Numbered from the stretch's first letter, positions 33,053 through 42,605 are shown. The stretch is DNA of 64,000 nt from SZUA-265 sp965651905 (GCA_965651905.1 CBFGUG010000001.1:124001-188000); one strand, 5' to 3'. Numbers and translations are program-made. Notes: generated by a model from the sequence alone, not told the origin.

Positions 33053-33880
33053 TCAGTCACCATCAAACACTCGACCAGTACACTCCGAGATCACGGTGTC
33101 GATGGTTCGAATGCGCTCCCCGTCTTCGTTCTGGTCGACCCCCGCATCGAGAACCTCAGGGACGAGGCATTGCAACAACGCCTGCTGCACGCAGGCGAGA
33201 GCACTCGATTCGCCAAGAGATGCATCTTCGAGCGGCGCTCCCGACTGCGGTAGGTCGACGTCAACTCCTGCCGACGCCAAACCCACGCTGCTGAACGCGT
33301 AGAGCGCCCAGCACGAGTTCTCACACGGCTCGGACAGAACAGGGCAACTCGACGACAGCCCGCCATCACCCTCGAACAACGCCGAGTACTCGATCAGACC
33401 CGTTTCGGACTCGACAACCCCTCCGAACTGTTCGTCCTGAAGCGTGCGGCATGCTTCCAAACAGCTGCCGATCCCGGGGGCTTCGCATTCGTACAGGCGG
33501 TCACGCTCCGTTTGACAGGTGTCTGGGGAAACCCGCACCTCGACGTCGAAATCGCGACCGACGCACGAGAACACTTCACGATCTGCGGTCTCGTAACAGC
33601 TGAGCAATCGCTTCTGGTGCTCGAAACACTCACCATCTGCGCGCGTGAGCTCACACTCTCGAATGCAGTTGTCTGGCTCCTCTCCACAATTGGCCTGCAG
33701 CGTGGTGCGGCACCAATCATCGCAAAAGGTCGCGGCGAGGGGATAATCGTCCTGGCACGCAAGCGCAGCCCACGAAGCGTAGCCCACGACCGCAACGCTC
33801 CTTCGCCAGCGGAAGGAAAAGCGTTTCGCGCGCTCCCAGTGTCTGTAAGCTAGCCTGCGCAACATGCGACGCGAGAGCAT
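33053..33880 (-). CDS. Cys-rich lipoprotein, unknown
   Basis: The protein is about 275 aa (or 270 from the second ATG at 33865). A long basic n-region and a short hydrophobic core end in AALAC, a lipobox. The mature part contains about 17 Cys in short-spaced sets (CDDWCRTTLQANC, CIREC, CYETADREVFSC, CLEAC, CPVLSEPCENSC), a pattern of disulfide-rich surface proteins common in Myxococcota. The start region overlaps head-to-head with the TonB-dependent receptor gene. No function is assignable. Confidence 0.7.
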   Translation of the reverse strand: MLSRRMLRRLAYRHWERAKRFSFRWRRSVAVVGYASWAALACQDDYPLAATFCDDWCRTTLQANCGEEPDNCIRECELTRADGECFEHQKRLLSCYETADREVFSCVGRDFDVEVRVSPDTCQTERDRLYECEAPGIGSCLEACRTLQDEQFGGVVESETGLIEYSALFEGDGGLSSSCPVLSEPCENSCWALYAFSSVGLASAGVDVDLPQSGAPLEDASLGESSALACVQQALLQCLVPEVLDAGVDQNEDGERIRTIDTVISECTGRVFDGD

Positions 33881-36422
33881 AGCAAGACACAGGTGGCGAT
33901 GTCTGGGGCGTTCGATCGCGAGTGTCGGCCTAGCTTTGCCATTCGCTCTGGGAACGCTTGATGCCAGTGCCCAACAAGACGCGGACGATGCTCCCCAGCC
34001 AGCGTCGGATGCGGCGGCGCCCGCCCCCAGTTCGCCGCCCAGTCCGAGCGATGAAGCACCAGCGGTCGTCCCTCCTCGGGCACTCGGCTCGCTGGACGTG
34101 GAATATCCCGAAGGTGCAGAGGGTGACGCCGCCGTCGTCTTGGAACTGTTGATCGATCAGCGTGGGGTCATCACGGACAGCAAAGTCATCAGCGGAGATG
34201 ACCCCTTCGCGAGCCGAGCCCGCGCCGCGAGTCTTTCGTGGACCTTCGAGCCCGCGCGACGAGCTGGGCAACCAATGGCCGCCAGAATCCGGATGCAGGT
34301 ACTATTCGCCCCGCCCCCACCCGAACCGAGCGAAACGACACCACCTTCTTCAGCGACCAGCGCAGAAAACGCGCCTCCGCCAGCCAAGGACGCGCAAGCC
34401 TCCTCTTCCCTCCCCACGACTCCAAACTCGACTGGACCCGCTGCGGCTTCGGGTGCGGAAGCGACATCAGACGAGGTCGAAATCACCGTGGTCGGCGAGC
34501 GTCCGGCCGACGTCAAACGCCTCGGACGCGCCGAGGTACGCCAGATGCCTGGCGCTTTCGGAGATCCCTACCGAGCCATCGAATCACTGCCTGGGGTTAC
34601 CCCCATCGTTTCGGGTCTCCCGTACTTTTTCGTGCGCGGGGCTCCGCCTGGAAACGTTGGATACTTCTTCGACGAAATGTCGGTCCCGCTGCTGTACCAC
34701 GTGGCAGTGGGACCAGGCGTCATTCACCCAGCGTTCATCAGCAGCGTTGACCTGTATTCGGGAGCGTACCCGGCTCGCTTCGGGCGTTATGCGGGCGGGA
34801 TCGTCTCAGGCGAGGCCGAAGAACCCCAATGGCGCAGCCGTGGCGAGGCAAACTTGCGCTTGATCGACGCGGGCGCGTTCGTGGAAGTGCCCTTTGCCGA
34901 AGGACGCGGCAGCGCGATGGTAGCCGGGCGTTACTCGTACACGGGTCTGGTTGTGTCCTTGCTCGCCCCGGACGCGTCGCTCGGCTACTGGGACTACCAG
35001 GCCAAGTTCACCTACGACTTGAGCAACGAGGACACGCTTTCCGTCTTCAGCTTCGGATCCCACGACTACTTCGCCGCGGACAACGCACAAGGTGAGGAGG
35101 TCGAAGTGCTCGACCTCACGTTTCATCGCCTGAATCTCGCGTACCGCAGGCAACTGGACAACAGGAGTTCTCTGCGGTTCGCGAGCACGTTGGGCCTCGA
35201 CCGCACGGGTGTCGGAGGCGATCCAGATGGCGACGAAGAAGATCCTGGCAGTCTGCTGACGCGCAGCGTCGGCGCGCGGCTCGCCTACGATCGCCAAGTG
35301 ACGGACGACGTACGCTTTCGTTCAGGTGCGGACGCGCTGTTTTCTCGGGTGGGGATACAGATTAACCCTGGCGATGGCTTCGGCGATGAGGAAGACGACT
35401 CCTCGGGCTTCGTGAACGTGCGAGAGGCAACCTACCCAACACCTGGTTTCCCGGGTTTGATCGTCCTCGACCCGCTGTTCGACGCCAACCAAGCGCGGAC
35501 TGAAGCAGAGATTGACTCGCGATTCGTGTCCCGTGACGACTTGGTCGGCGGTGCGTGGCTCGAAACCGTGGTGGATGTCGGCTCTGGCGTGACTTTGACC
35601 CCCGGGTTTCGACTCGACCTCTACAAGACTGGAAGCACGGTATCGGTTGCGCCAGAGCCACGCCTTTCGGCGCGCTACGACCTGAGCCCCAAGGTGTCGC
35701 TCACGCACTCGGTGGGCATCGCTCATCAACCTCCGAGTTTCGCCATACCCATCCCTGGGTTGAGCACTTCGGCGAACGAGGGTTTGCAGCGCGCAGTGCA
35801 GAGCAGCGCGGGAGTCGAAACCAAACTGCCGTGGCGACTGACCGCTTCAGCCACCGTTTTTCAGAACATCACCTTCGACTCGACTGACATCTTCAGCGTG
35901 TCGCGACTCTCCTCGACTGATCCCTCGACGAACGCCTTCATCGCGCGCACGACGAACCATTCCTACGGTCTCGAGCTGTACCTCAAGCGTTCACTCACCG
36001 AGCGCCTCGGCGGATTCGTCTCGTACACACTCTCCAGATCCCACCGCACGGTGGACAGACTGGAAGGTCCGTCGAGTTTCGACCGACGTCACGTGCTCAA
36101 CGTTGCTCTAGCCTACGACCTCGGACGGCGTTGGCGACTGGGCGGGCGGGCCGTGACGTATAGTGGCGCGCCGTCAGAGGTCGGGTACTCGGAAGCGGCG
36201 GCTACTCCGCCGCGAGCGCCGTGGTTTTCCCGCCTGGACGTGCGGCTAGAAAAACGCTGGTTGATCGCAAACTCGGGCGCCTGGTGGTCGCTGGTCATCG
36301 AAATGCTGAACGCCACCCTCGCGAAAGAGACCACAGAGTCGAGCTGTTATGCCTACGGCTGCCTTGAAGAAGCGATCGGCCCCGTTTCGATCCCCAGCAT
36401 CGGGATCGAGGCAGCGTTCTGA
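33864..36422 (+). CDS. TonB-dependent receptor with fused N-terminal TonB-C domain
   Basis: The protein is 852 aa. A signal peptide (~1-33) and a Pro/Ala linker precede a TonB C-terminal-type domain (~72-150: 'LDVEYPEGAEGDAAVVLELLID', cited in part, and 'RIRMQVLFAPP'). A second Pro/Ala linker, a plug domain (~210-320: 'VEITVVGERPADVKR', 'DPYRAIESLPGVTPI', 'YFFVRGAPPGNVGYFFDEM') and a 22-strand-type barrel to the C-terminal Phe follow. Receptors normally contact TonB-C supplied by a separate inner-membrane protein; here such a domain is built into the receptor, as seen in some Myxococcota. The ligand is unknown. Confidence 0.85.
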   Translation: MRRESIARHRWRCLGRSIASVGLALPFALGTLDASAQQDADDAPQPASDAAAPAPSSPPSPSDEAPAVVPPRALGSLDVEYPEGAEGDAAVVLELLIDQRGVITDSKVISGDDPFASRARAASLSWTFEPARRAGQPMAARIRMQVLFAPPPPEPSETTPPSSATSAENAPPPAKDAQASSSLPTTPNSTGPAAASGAEATSDEVEITVVGERPADVKRLGRAEVRQMPGAFGDPYRAIESLPGVTPIVSGLPYFFVRGAPPGNVGYFFDEMSVPLLYHVAVGPGVIHPAFISSVDLYSGAYPARFGRYAGGIVSGEAEEPQWRSRGEANLRLIDAGAFVEVPFAEGRGSAMVAGRYSYTGLVVSLLAPDASLGYWDYQAKFTYDLSNEDTLSVFSFGSHDYFAADNAQGEEVEVLDLTFHRLNLAYRRQLDNRSSLRFASTLGLDRTGVGGDPDGDEEDPGSLLTRSVGARLAYDRQVTDDVRFRSGADALFSRVGIQINPGDGFGDEEDDSSGFVNVREATYPTPGFPGLIVLDPLFDANQARTEAEIDSRFVSRDDLVGGAWLETVVDVGSGVTLTPGFRLDLYKTGSTVSVAPEPRLSARYDLSPKVSLTHSVGIAHQPPSFAIPIPGLSTSANEGLQRAVQSSAGVETKLPWRLTASATVFQNITFDSTDIFSVSRLSSTDPSTNAFIARTTNHSYGLELYLKRSLTERLGGFVSYTLSRSHRTVDRLEGPSSFDRRHVLNVALAYDLGRRWRLGGRAVTYSGAPSEVGYSEAAATPPRAPWFSRLDVRLEKRWLIANSGAWWSLVIEMLNATLAKETTESSCYAYGCLEEAIGPVSIPSIGIEAAF

Positions 36423-36492
36423 GGCAGCACTTGGAACGCTTCCGAACCGTTTCCCCCGTGTCGAGCTAGTACACTAGGGCCGCGAGAAAAAC

Positions 36493-36546
36493 AGGCCGCG
36501 CCTTGCGAGCTCCTCGAATTCGAGGCGAGCTCGCGAAACGCGGCCT
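36493..36546. repeat. Nested palindrome between convergent genes
   Basis: Three nested stems share one centre: AGGCCGCG/CGCGGCCT, GCGAGCTC/GAGCTCGC and the palindrome CTCGAATTCGAG, with short internal loops. It lies 70 bp after the receptor gene and 74 bp before the end of the osmC-like gene, so it may be a bidirectional terminator or cruciform. A separate CTAGTACACTAG palindrome lies at 36465-36476. Confidence 0.6.
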
Positions 36547-36620
36547 ACACCATTCGACACCCGACTGGCGTGTCTTTCGTCACCCTGTCTTCGACGTGTT
36601 CGTCACTGTCTGTTGGACAC

Positions 36621-37043
36621 TCAGCTTTCGAGCGTCGCGTTCAAACGGATCTCGGTGCCAGCGAACAACCGAGAGATGGGGCACTTCTCTTTGGCGGCGG
36701 CGGCGAGCTTCTGTAAGCCAGCGTCGTCGATGCCCTGAGCTTTGACCTTACACTCGAGGGTGATGGACGTGATCTTCGGACCATCGTCGTTGCCGAGCTC
36801 GACAGTAGCGCTCGTTTGTACGCTGCCAGGGGTGACGCCTTCTTCCTTGCTGAGAAGCGCAGAGAGAAACATCGAGTAGCAACCCGCGTGGGCTGCGCCA
36901 ACCAGTTCCTCGGGATTCGTGCCTTCGCCCGTTTCGAAACGAGAGGCGAAGGTGAACGGGCCCTCTACCGACCCGTACTTCATCGTGCCGTTGCCCTCTT
37001 TGAGGGTGCCGTTCCACAGTGCGGTTGCTGTGCGTGTAGCCAT
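36621..37043 (-). CDS. OsmC-family peroxiredoxin
   Basis: The protein is 140 aa. The two redox Cys of the OsmC/Ohr family are present: 'AAHAGCYSMFLSALL' (about residue 57) and 'KEKCPISRLFAG' (about 125). It begins 'MATRTATALWNGTLKEGNG' as in OsmC proteins, which reduce organic hydroperoxides. AAGGAG before the ATG at 37043 decides the start; the longer reading to 37247 is not supported. Confidence 0.9.
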   Translation of the reverse strand: MATRTATALWNGTLKEGNGTMKYGSVEGPFTFASRFETGEGTNPEELVGAAHAGCYSMFLSALLSKEEGVTPGSVQTSATVELGNDDGPKITSITLECKVKAQGIDDAGLQKLAAAAKEKCPISRLFAGTEIRLNATLES

Positions 37044-37211
37044 TTCGTCAACTCCTTGAGAATTCGAACGCTGACGAGCCGCCAGCGCGGATGCGTCGGA
37101 TAGCGCACCCCCGCACGGGAAACAATCCCTCGCAGCCACAATCCCCATCGCCACCAGGCCTGCGAGCGAATTCTCCCCAGCCAACGGCAACGCCCGAGAG
37201 AATGCCCCGGT

Positions 37212-38231
37212 GTGACGCGACGAGACACCCGAACCGCGCCGCTCCAACTTCGAGCTGCGTCCGCACGGCCCCCGCGCTACTCTCGGTGGGTGTTCGTACC
37301 TCGACTTCGGAACGCATTGGGACTCCCGTTCGTAGTGTCATCCTGGCTGCTCTGCGGTGGGCTCTTGCTTCACACCACACCTGGTCGAGCTTGCAGCTGC
37401 GCCTGGGAGAACGATGAAGTGCGCCCGAACGACGAAGCGGATGGTGACGCTCCCCAAGACACGAGGGTGTGGCTCCCGAGTAACGCCGTGGAAACCGCGA
37501 TGCGTACCGTCGACGGCAACTTCCAGGATCGGCGCGGCGAGATCGAGCCGAGCGCTGAACGAGTCGGCACCCTCCTCAGCTTGTTGCGCATTGCAGACTC
37601 CGCGCCAATCGGCTTCGACGTCACACCGATCGTCGATCTCGACGGGTCCGACGTTTATTACGTGCTCTCACCCCGCGAAACGTTGTCGCCAGGTCGCTAC
37701 GTCGTGGAACCCATCATTGCAGGTGACGCTCGAGCGAGCTTCAACGTTGGGGCATTCACCAGCGATGAAGGCCCAGACGCGCCCAGTGTCAGCGCTCGAC
37801 GCACTCATTCGGAATCGGGCGCGGGCAACAGCTGCGGCGAATCGCGAGGCAAGTCGTTCACGCTGCAACATTCCGCGCCGTTTTCGCTGGTCGCATTCGG
37901 AGAGCCTGCGGAGTTTCAATCCGCGTTCTGGCGCTTGGGGTTATTCACTCAAGACAAACACCTCACGATTGGCAGCGTCGCTTGTTCGAGACACACGTGG
38001 GACTTCGATGATGGGCCAACCCGCGTCAGTTTCGCCACGATGGACCTGGCAGGCAACAGTTCCGACTGGACCGAGCCAGAACGCGTGTACGTCGAAGATC
38101 CCGACGCTGGGTTCGGTTGCTCGGCTTCCCGAGCTCGAGGCGTGGCAACTCCCTGGTGGTTCGCCGTGAGTGTTCTTTGGGCAATACGACGACGCTCGAC
38201 GCGGCGGACGTCAGTCGACGTGAACGACTGA
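37212..38231 (+). CDS. Secreted protein with MYXO-CTERM-like tail
   Basis: The protein is 339 aa. A signal segment (~34-58) is followed by a mature domain starting CSCAW, with a beta-sandwich-like region ('SPRETLSPGRYVVEP' resembles CopC/Ig-like folds). The C-terminus has a Gly-Cys, then a hydrophobic helix and an Arg cluster (GFGCSASR...WWFAVSVLWAIRRRSTRR), the layout of the MYXO-CTERM sorting signal. The start is a GTG at 37212 with no strong ribosome-binding site, so a start near 37310 is possible. Its 3' end overlaps the next minus-strand gene by 21 bp. Confidence 0.62.
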   Translation: MTRRDTRTAPLQLRAASARPPRYSRWVFVPRLRNALGLPFVVSSWLLCGGLLLHTTPGRACSCAWENDEVRPNDEADGDAPQDTRVWLPSNAVETAMRTVDGNFQDRRGEIEPSAERVGTLLSLLRIADSAPIGFDVTPIVDLDGSDVYYVLSPRETLSPGRYVVEPIIAGDARASFNVGAFTSDEGPDAPSVSARRTHSESGAGNSCGESRGKSFTLQHSAPFSLVAFGEPAEFQSAFWRLGLFTQDKHLTIGSVACSRHTWDFDDGPTRVSFATMDLAGNSSDWTEPERVYVEDPDAGFGCSASRARGVATPWWFAVSVLWAIRRRSTRRTSVDVND

Positions 38232-39353
38232 CGACTCGAAGCTTTGCTCCTCGGGATCTACGTCAATCGTGAGGAAGTGCCGTCCGACGCCGTCGAAACG
38301 TTCGGGGATCGCGCCGCCACCGCCAGAGATGCGCGCGGGGATCCCGCCGTTGGAAAAACGATAGTACGAGTGAATGTGCCCGTAAAGCGTCAGGTCGACG
38401 CCGCCTCGAAGCATCTGCGAAAGTAGACTGTTCGCTTCGTTGCGCGATGCAAATGAACCATTGCGAACACCTATCGGATCGATGGGGGGAATGTGCATCG
38501 CCACGATGTGGAATTGGTCCTCGCTTTCGGCAAGCCAGTCGTCGAGACGGGAAAGAACTAGCGGGTCGATAGTCGCGCTGGCGCTGTCCAACATCGTGAA
38601 ACGAGCTCCCCGATACTCGAAGCTGAAACTGGCTCGCCCGAAACGATCCTGATATGGCGGGGGTTCTTCACCGAGTTCGTGATTGCCCAAAGTCGTGTAG
38701 TAGGGCACGACGAGCTGCTCGAGCTCCCGCTCGAACCTCGCCAGTTGGGAGTTGGTACCGCGGCGGGTCAGGTCACCAGCGCCGAGTAAGAACTCGACGC
38801 CCTCGGTGGCATTCACCTTCGAGAAGATGTCTTGTACTTCTCCGATCGCCTCCTGCACGTCACTCATCAGCGCGAATCGAAAAGGCTGAACCTCGGCCGA
38901 CGGCGCGCCGATCTTCAACGTCGCGCGCCCCGGCTCGTTCCACGACAGCGAGAACCGAACACGTGTCGGCATGATGCGTTCGACGTCGACCACGCGTACC
39001 ACACCTTCGCTCGAGACATCGAGATTGGCCTCGGGCATGGCATTGTGTACCTCCAACACGAAGCCCCCCGGCGCGTCACGCTGGACAGCAACTTCGATAC
39101 TCGGTGCTGATTGCCACAGTCTGAGCGAATCATCTTCGAGCTCACGGATCGCGGCCAGCCCGTCGACTACTTCGACGCTCACCCCAGCCGTCGACGCCCG
39201 TCCGATGGTTTCGTCCTTTTCCGCGCGCTCCCGTGCGGGGTGCAGACAGCTCGCGAGGAGCATGGCAGCACAGGCAACACTCAGCGCCCTGGGTACCCCG
39301 CGCCGAAACTGGCCTGCTGACCACTCGATGCACTGCAGCGATCGCCGACTCAT
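38211..39353 (-). CDS. Metallophosphoesterase lipoprotein
   Basis: The protein is 380 aa. A lipoprotein signal ends in LLASC. A beta-sandwich-like region (~50-155) precedes the phosphoesterase domain with 'FALMSDVQ' (DxQ instead of DxH), 'FLLGAGDLTRRG', 'TLGNHELGEEP' (GNHE), 'IVAMHIPP' and 'DLTLYGHIHSYY' (GHxH). It likely hydrolyses a phosphoester outside the cytoplasm. Its ATG overlaps the stop of the preceding gene (39350-39353), so both form an operon. Confidence 0.88.
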   Translation of the reverse strand: MSRRSLQCIEWSAGQFRRGVPRALSVACAAMLLASCLHPARERAEKDETIGRASTAGVSVEVVDGLAAIRELEDDSLRLWQSAPSIEVAVQRDAPGGFVLEVHNAMPEANLDVSSEGVVRVVDVERIMPTRVRFSLSWNEPGRATLKIGAPSAEVQPFRFALMSDVQEAIGEVQDIFSKVNATEGVEFLLGAGDLTRRGTNSQLARFERELEQLVVPYYTTLGNHELGEEPPPYQDRFGRASFSFEYRGARFTMLDSASATIDPLVLSRLDDWLAESEDQFHIVAMHIPPIDPIGVRNGSFASRNEANSLLSQMLRGGVDLTLYGHIHSYYRFSNGGIPARISGGGGAIPERFDGVGRHFLTIDVDPEEQSFESSVVHVD

Positions 39354-40570
39354 GGCCTAGGCTCCGAAATCGTGAAACTCAGACCGTTGACCCACGCAGA
39401 TCCGATCTCCGTGTACGCCTCGATGCCGAAGCGCGCCGTGAAGTCGTAAGTCAACGCGGTACCGAAGTGACCGATGACTCCACTACCCAACCCCCTGACC
39501 TTGAGCCCCGCGGCAAAGTCGTCGTGACGGTGGTCGTAGTACATTTGCCATTCTCCATATGGGGCACCAGCCCGCTGACCATCACCGATGTAGACCCCAA
39601 ACGCAGTGCGCGCAAGCAACACCGAGTCTTGCTGCACGACGTCATCCAAACCAAACGTCGTGCGTCGCAGTGCGACACCCGCGGCGAGTTCGAAGTAGGC
39701 CCCCCGCACGTCGGGCAAGAGTCGCTCGGAATCGAATCGCGTCGAGAGCTGTATCTCGCCGCTGACCACATCGAATTCAGCTTCGTCGAATTGTTGTCCT
39801 CCCACGGCCAGCTCGACCTCTGCGAAACTGCCGTCGGTTGCTGCCTCACCACGACTCGTCCCCCAAAGACCGTAACTCGCACTGGCCCTAGCTCTGGCAT
39901 GCTGTTGCATGGGAGCATGCCAGCCATGGTAACCTATCGCCCACGGCCCTGAACGAAGCTTCAAGCCGTGGGAAAGCAGATGTGAATAGTCGAAGATCGG
40001 GTCCACGACGTACACGTAACCGACATGCGTACGAAGCAGCGGTCGCCAGGGGCGGCCCGTACCCCAGCCTCGGTCGGGAGCGACGACATTGTAGAGGTCC
40101 GTGGCAAACGACATCAGAACCACGTTCACACTGACGACACCTAGCAGCGCCAGCGGAGCGACCACCGAACGTGCCGCCCCAGTCAGTGCCAGCCCAGTGC
40201 CGCTGAGCAGCACGCCGCCAACACCCATCCCCTCCATCAACAGTATCTGCGTCGCGGCATCACGCTCACCCAAAACCCAACTTCCGGACCCGTGAAGTAT
40301 CAGGCCGGGCACGATGGTCGCGGCTGTGGCAAGCGGTCGCGATGGCTGGGCGGGTAGGGGCTCAGGCTCAGTAGCGGCGAGGGTTACCGACGGTGGATGA
40401 TGCGCACGCTGCACAGCGGACCGCAGCCCCTGGGTTGATGCTTCCGTCGGATTCGTCTCAGCTCTTGCTCGTGCCGAGACGCACACCCAACCAACAACCA
40501 ATGAAAGCAGTAGGCAGGTCCACCGCCATCGGGCAACGTTGAACCGCTCGGGCCAGGACTCGACCAACAC
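39350..40570 (-). CDS. Exported, outer-membrane-type protein, unknown
   Basis: The protein is 406 aa. A signal peptide (~12-38) is followed by a Pro-rich spacer, a region with hydrophobic segments resembling a DUF5683-type start ('GLILHGSGSWVLGERDAATQI', cited in part), and a C-terminal half rich in alternating strands ('YVYVVDPIFDYSH', 'GIEAYTEIGSAWVNGLSFTI') as in outer-membrane beta barrels. It is coupled to the metallophosphoesterase gene by a 4-bp overlap. The function is unknown. Confidence 0.65.
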   Translation of the reverse strand: MLVESWPERFNVARWRWTCLLLSLVVGWVCVSARARAETNPTEASTQGLRSAVQRAHHPPSVTLAATEPEPLPAQPSRPLATAATIVPGLILHGSGSWVLGERDAATQILLMEGMGVGGVLLSGTGLALTGAARSVVAPLALLGVVSVNVVLMSFATDLYNVVAPDRGWGTGRPWRPLLRTHVGYVYVVDPIFDYSHLLSHGLKLRSGPWAIGYHGWHAPMQQHARARASASYGLWGTSRGEAATDGSFAEVELAVGGQQFDEAEFDVVSGEIQLSTRFDSERLLPDVRGAYFELAAGVALRRTTFGLDDVVQQDSVLLARTAFGVYIGDGQRAGAPYGEWQMYYDHRHDDFAAGLKVRGLGSGVIGHFGTALTYDFTARFGIEAYTEIGSAWVNGLSFTISEPRP

Positions 40571-40588
40571 TCGTGCCCTATCCAGCGT

Positions 40589-41350
40589 TCAGCGCAGCCC
40601 TGCCAAGAACGGTCCAACAGCCGCAACGCCGCTTTGACGAACCAGGCGGAGGGTTTCGCTGCCGACGACGGCAATTTCGGCTTTGCCACGCAAGAAGTCG
40701 ACATCCAACTTGCTTCGTACTCCAAACCCCACGGCAAGCGGCAGCTCAGTGCTCGACCTTGCGCGCGCCAAGTAGTCGGCGAGTTCCGCGGAAAACGCCG
40801 TTTCGGCGCCCGTTACCCCCTTGCGTGCAACGCAGTAGACGAACCCCTCGTCGTGTTCGGCAATTGCTCGCATGCGTTCGGCAGAGCTATGCGGCGAAAA
40901 GATGAACACTGGGTCCAGCTGAGCGCTCTTCATCGCTCGAAGATACTGACCCGCTTCCTCGGGGGGTAAGTCGGGAACGATCGCCCCACGTATCCCTGCC
41001 GCTTTCGAACGCTCGACGAAGCTCTGCACGCCACGACGATACAAGACATTGTAGTACGTCATGAACAAGAACGGGATGTCGAAGCGTCGAGTCACCGTCT
41101 CTGCGAACTCGAAGCACTTGTCCACCGTGACTCCGTTCTGTAGAGCTTCTTGGTTCGCGTGCAAAATCACTGGCCCATCGGCAATGGGCTCCGAGAAAGG
41201 GATCTGTAGCTCCATCAAGTCTACCCCCGCTTCGACCATCGTCTCCACCAGCGCGAGGCTCGTATCCATGTCGGGGTAGCCGATGACGATGTGGGTCATC
41301 AGCAGGATGTCACGCTGCTCCAGTCGTTCCTTCAGGTATGCTTCAAGCAC
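40589..41350 (-). CDS. trpA: Tryptophan synthase alpha chain
   Basis: The protein is 253 aa. It cleaves indole-3-glycerol phosphate to indole and glyceraldehyde 3-phosphate. The catalytic Glu and Asp are visible: 'LMELQIPFSEPIADGP' (E in MELQIPFSEP, D in ADGP). 'YCVARKGVTGA' and 'VGFGVRSK' are the phosphate-binding loops, slightly altered from the usual 'SRxGVTG'. The start is a GTG at 41350 overlapping the trpB stop (GTGCTTGA), giving tight coupling; longer in-frame starts fall inside trpB. Confidence 0.93.
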   Translation of the reverse strand: MLEAYLKERLEQRDILLMTHIVIGYPDMDTSLALVETMVEAGVDLMELQIPFSEPIADGPVILHANQEALQNGVTVDKCFEFAETVTRRFDIPFLFMTYYNVLYRRGVQSFVERSKAAGIRGAIVPDLPPEEAGQYLRAMKSAQLDPVFIFSPHSSAERMRAIAEHDEGFVYCVARKGVTGAETAFSAELADYLARARSSTELPLAVGFGVRSKLDVDFLRGKAEIAVVGSETLRLVRQSGVAAVGPFLAGLR

Positions 41351-42605
41351 CGTACGCCTCCGCTTTGCGCTTGACGAACTCGACCCATTTCGGATCTCCG
41401 AGCGCGTCCGCAACCGTAAAAATGTCCTTGTCGCCCCGTCCGCTTTGGTTGATCAACACGATGTCGTCAGCGTTCATCGAGCCAACCTCGGCAAACGCCT
41501 GAGCAAACGCGTGAGATGATTCCAACGCGGGGATCAGTCCCTCCTTGCGCACCGTTAGCTCCAGGGCAGCCACTACTTCAGCGTCGGTTGCTGCCTCGAA
41601 GCGAACGCGCCTTTTGTGATGAAGCGCGGCGAGGATTGGCGAGACTCCCACGTAGTCGAGCCCCGCAGCGACGCTGTGCGTCTCGTTCATCTGGCCGTCC
41701 TCGTCTTGCAGGAAGTAGGTCTTGTAGCCCTGGGCCACACCGATACTTCCATCCGGACTAGCCAGCCGCGCGGCATGTTCGTGGCTCTGAACCCCGCGCC
41801 CCCCCGCTTCCACGCCGACGAGTTCCACGCTCGGGTCGTTCAGAAACCCGCTGAAGATGCCCATCGCGTTCGACCCACCGCCGACGCAAGCGTAAACTCG
41901 GTTCGGCAAACGCCCAGTGAGCTCGAGCATCTGGCGGCGTGCTTCGAGCCCGATGATCGACTGAAAGTACGAGACCATCTCGGGGAATGGGTGGGGGCCG
42001 CATGCCGTGCCGAGCACGTAGTGCGTGTCGTCCATGTTCGTCACCCAATCTCGGAAAGCTTCGTTGATCGCGTCCTTCAACGTACGCGATCCTTCGCGCA
42101 CGGGGACCACTTTGGCTCCCAACCGCTCCATCCAGAACACGTTGGGACGCTGGCGCGCGACGTCGACCTCGCCCATGTAGATCGTGCAGTCGAAGCCGAA
42201 CTTCGCCGCCATGGTTGCGGTGGCGACTCCGTGCTGTCCAGCGCCAGTTTCCGCGATCACGCGGCGCTTGCCCATGCGCTTGACGAGCAGCCCTTGCCCC
42301 ATCACGTTGTTCGCCTTGTGGGCGCCCGTGTGATTCAAGTCCTCACGCTTGATGTAGACGCGTGCGCCGCCGAAGTGTGCGGTCAAATTGTCGGCAAACG
42401 TGATGGGTGTCGGGCGACACGAATAGCTCCCCATCAGCTCGACGTATTCCTTCCAAAAGCTCGGGTCGCTCCGAACGCTTTCGAACGCTTGCTCGAGGTC
42501 CGCGAAGGTCTTGTGGAGTATCTCGGGGATGAAGGCACCTCCGAACTCGTCGAAGTAGCCGCCCTCGGCCCGAACGGGAGGCGTGTGGATGGGTGTATCG
42601 GTCAC
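41343..42605 (-). CDS. trpB: Tryptophan synthase beta chain
   Basis: The protein is 420 aa, TrpB1-type length. It condenses indole and serine to tryptophan with pyridoxal phosphate. 'NHTGAHKANN' carries the PLP Lys, 'GAGQHGVATA' and 'ACVGGGSNAMGIF' bind the cofactor phosphate. The start is a GTG at 42605, overlapping the stop of the GntR gene (GTGA), with GGAG upstream. TrpA and TrpB form an alpha2-beta2 complex that channels indole. No other trp genes are present, so this is a split trp pathway. Confidence 0.96.
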   Translation of the reverse strand: MTDTPIHTPPVRAEGGYFDEFGGAFIPEILHKTFADLEQAFESVRSDPSFWKEYVELMGSYSCRPTPITFADNLTAHFGGARVYIKREDLNHTGAHKANNVMGQGLLVKRMGKRRVIAETGAGQHGVATATMAAKFGFDCTIYMGEVDVARQRPNVFWMERLGAKVVPVREGSRTLKDAINEAFRDWVTNMDDTHYVLGTACGPHPFPEMVSYFQSIIGLEARRQMLELTGRLPNRVYACVGGGSNAMGIFSGFLNDPSVELVGVEAGGRGVQSHEHAARLASPDGSIGVAQGYKTYFLQDEDGQMNETHSVAAGLDYVGVSPILAALHHKRRVRFEAATDAEVVAALELTVRKEGLIPALESSHAFAQAFAEVGSMNADDIVLINQSGRGDKDIFTVADALGDPKWVEFVKRKAEAYGA

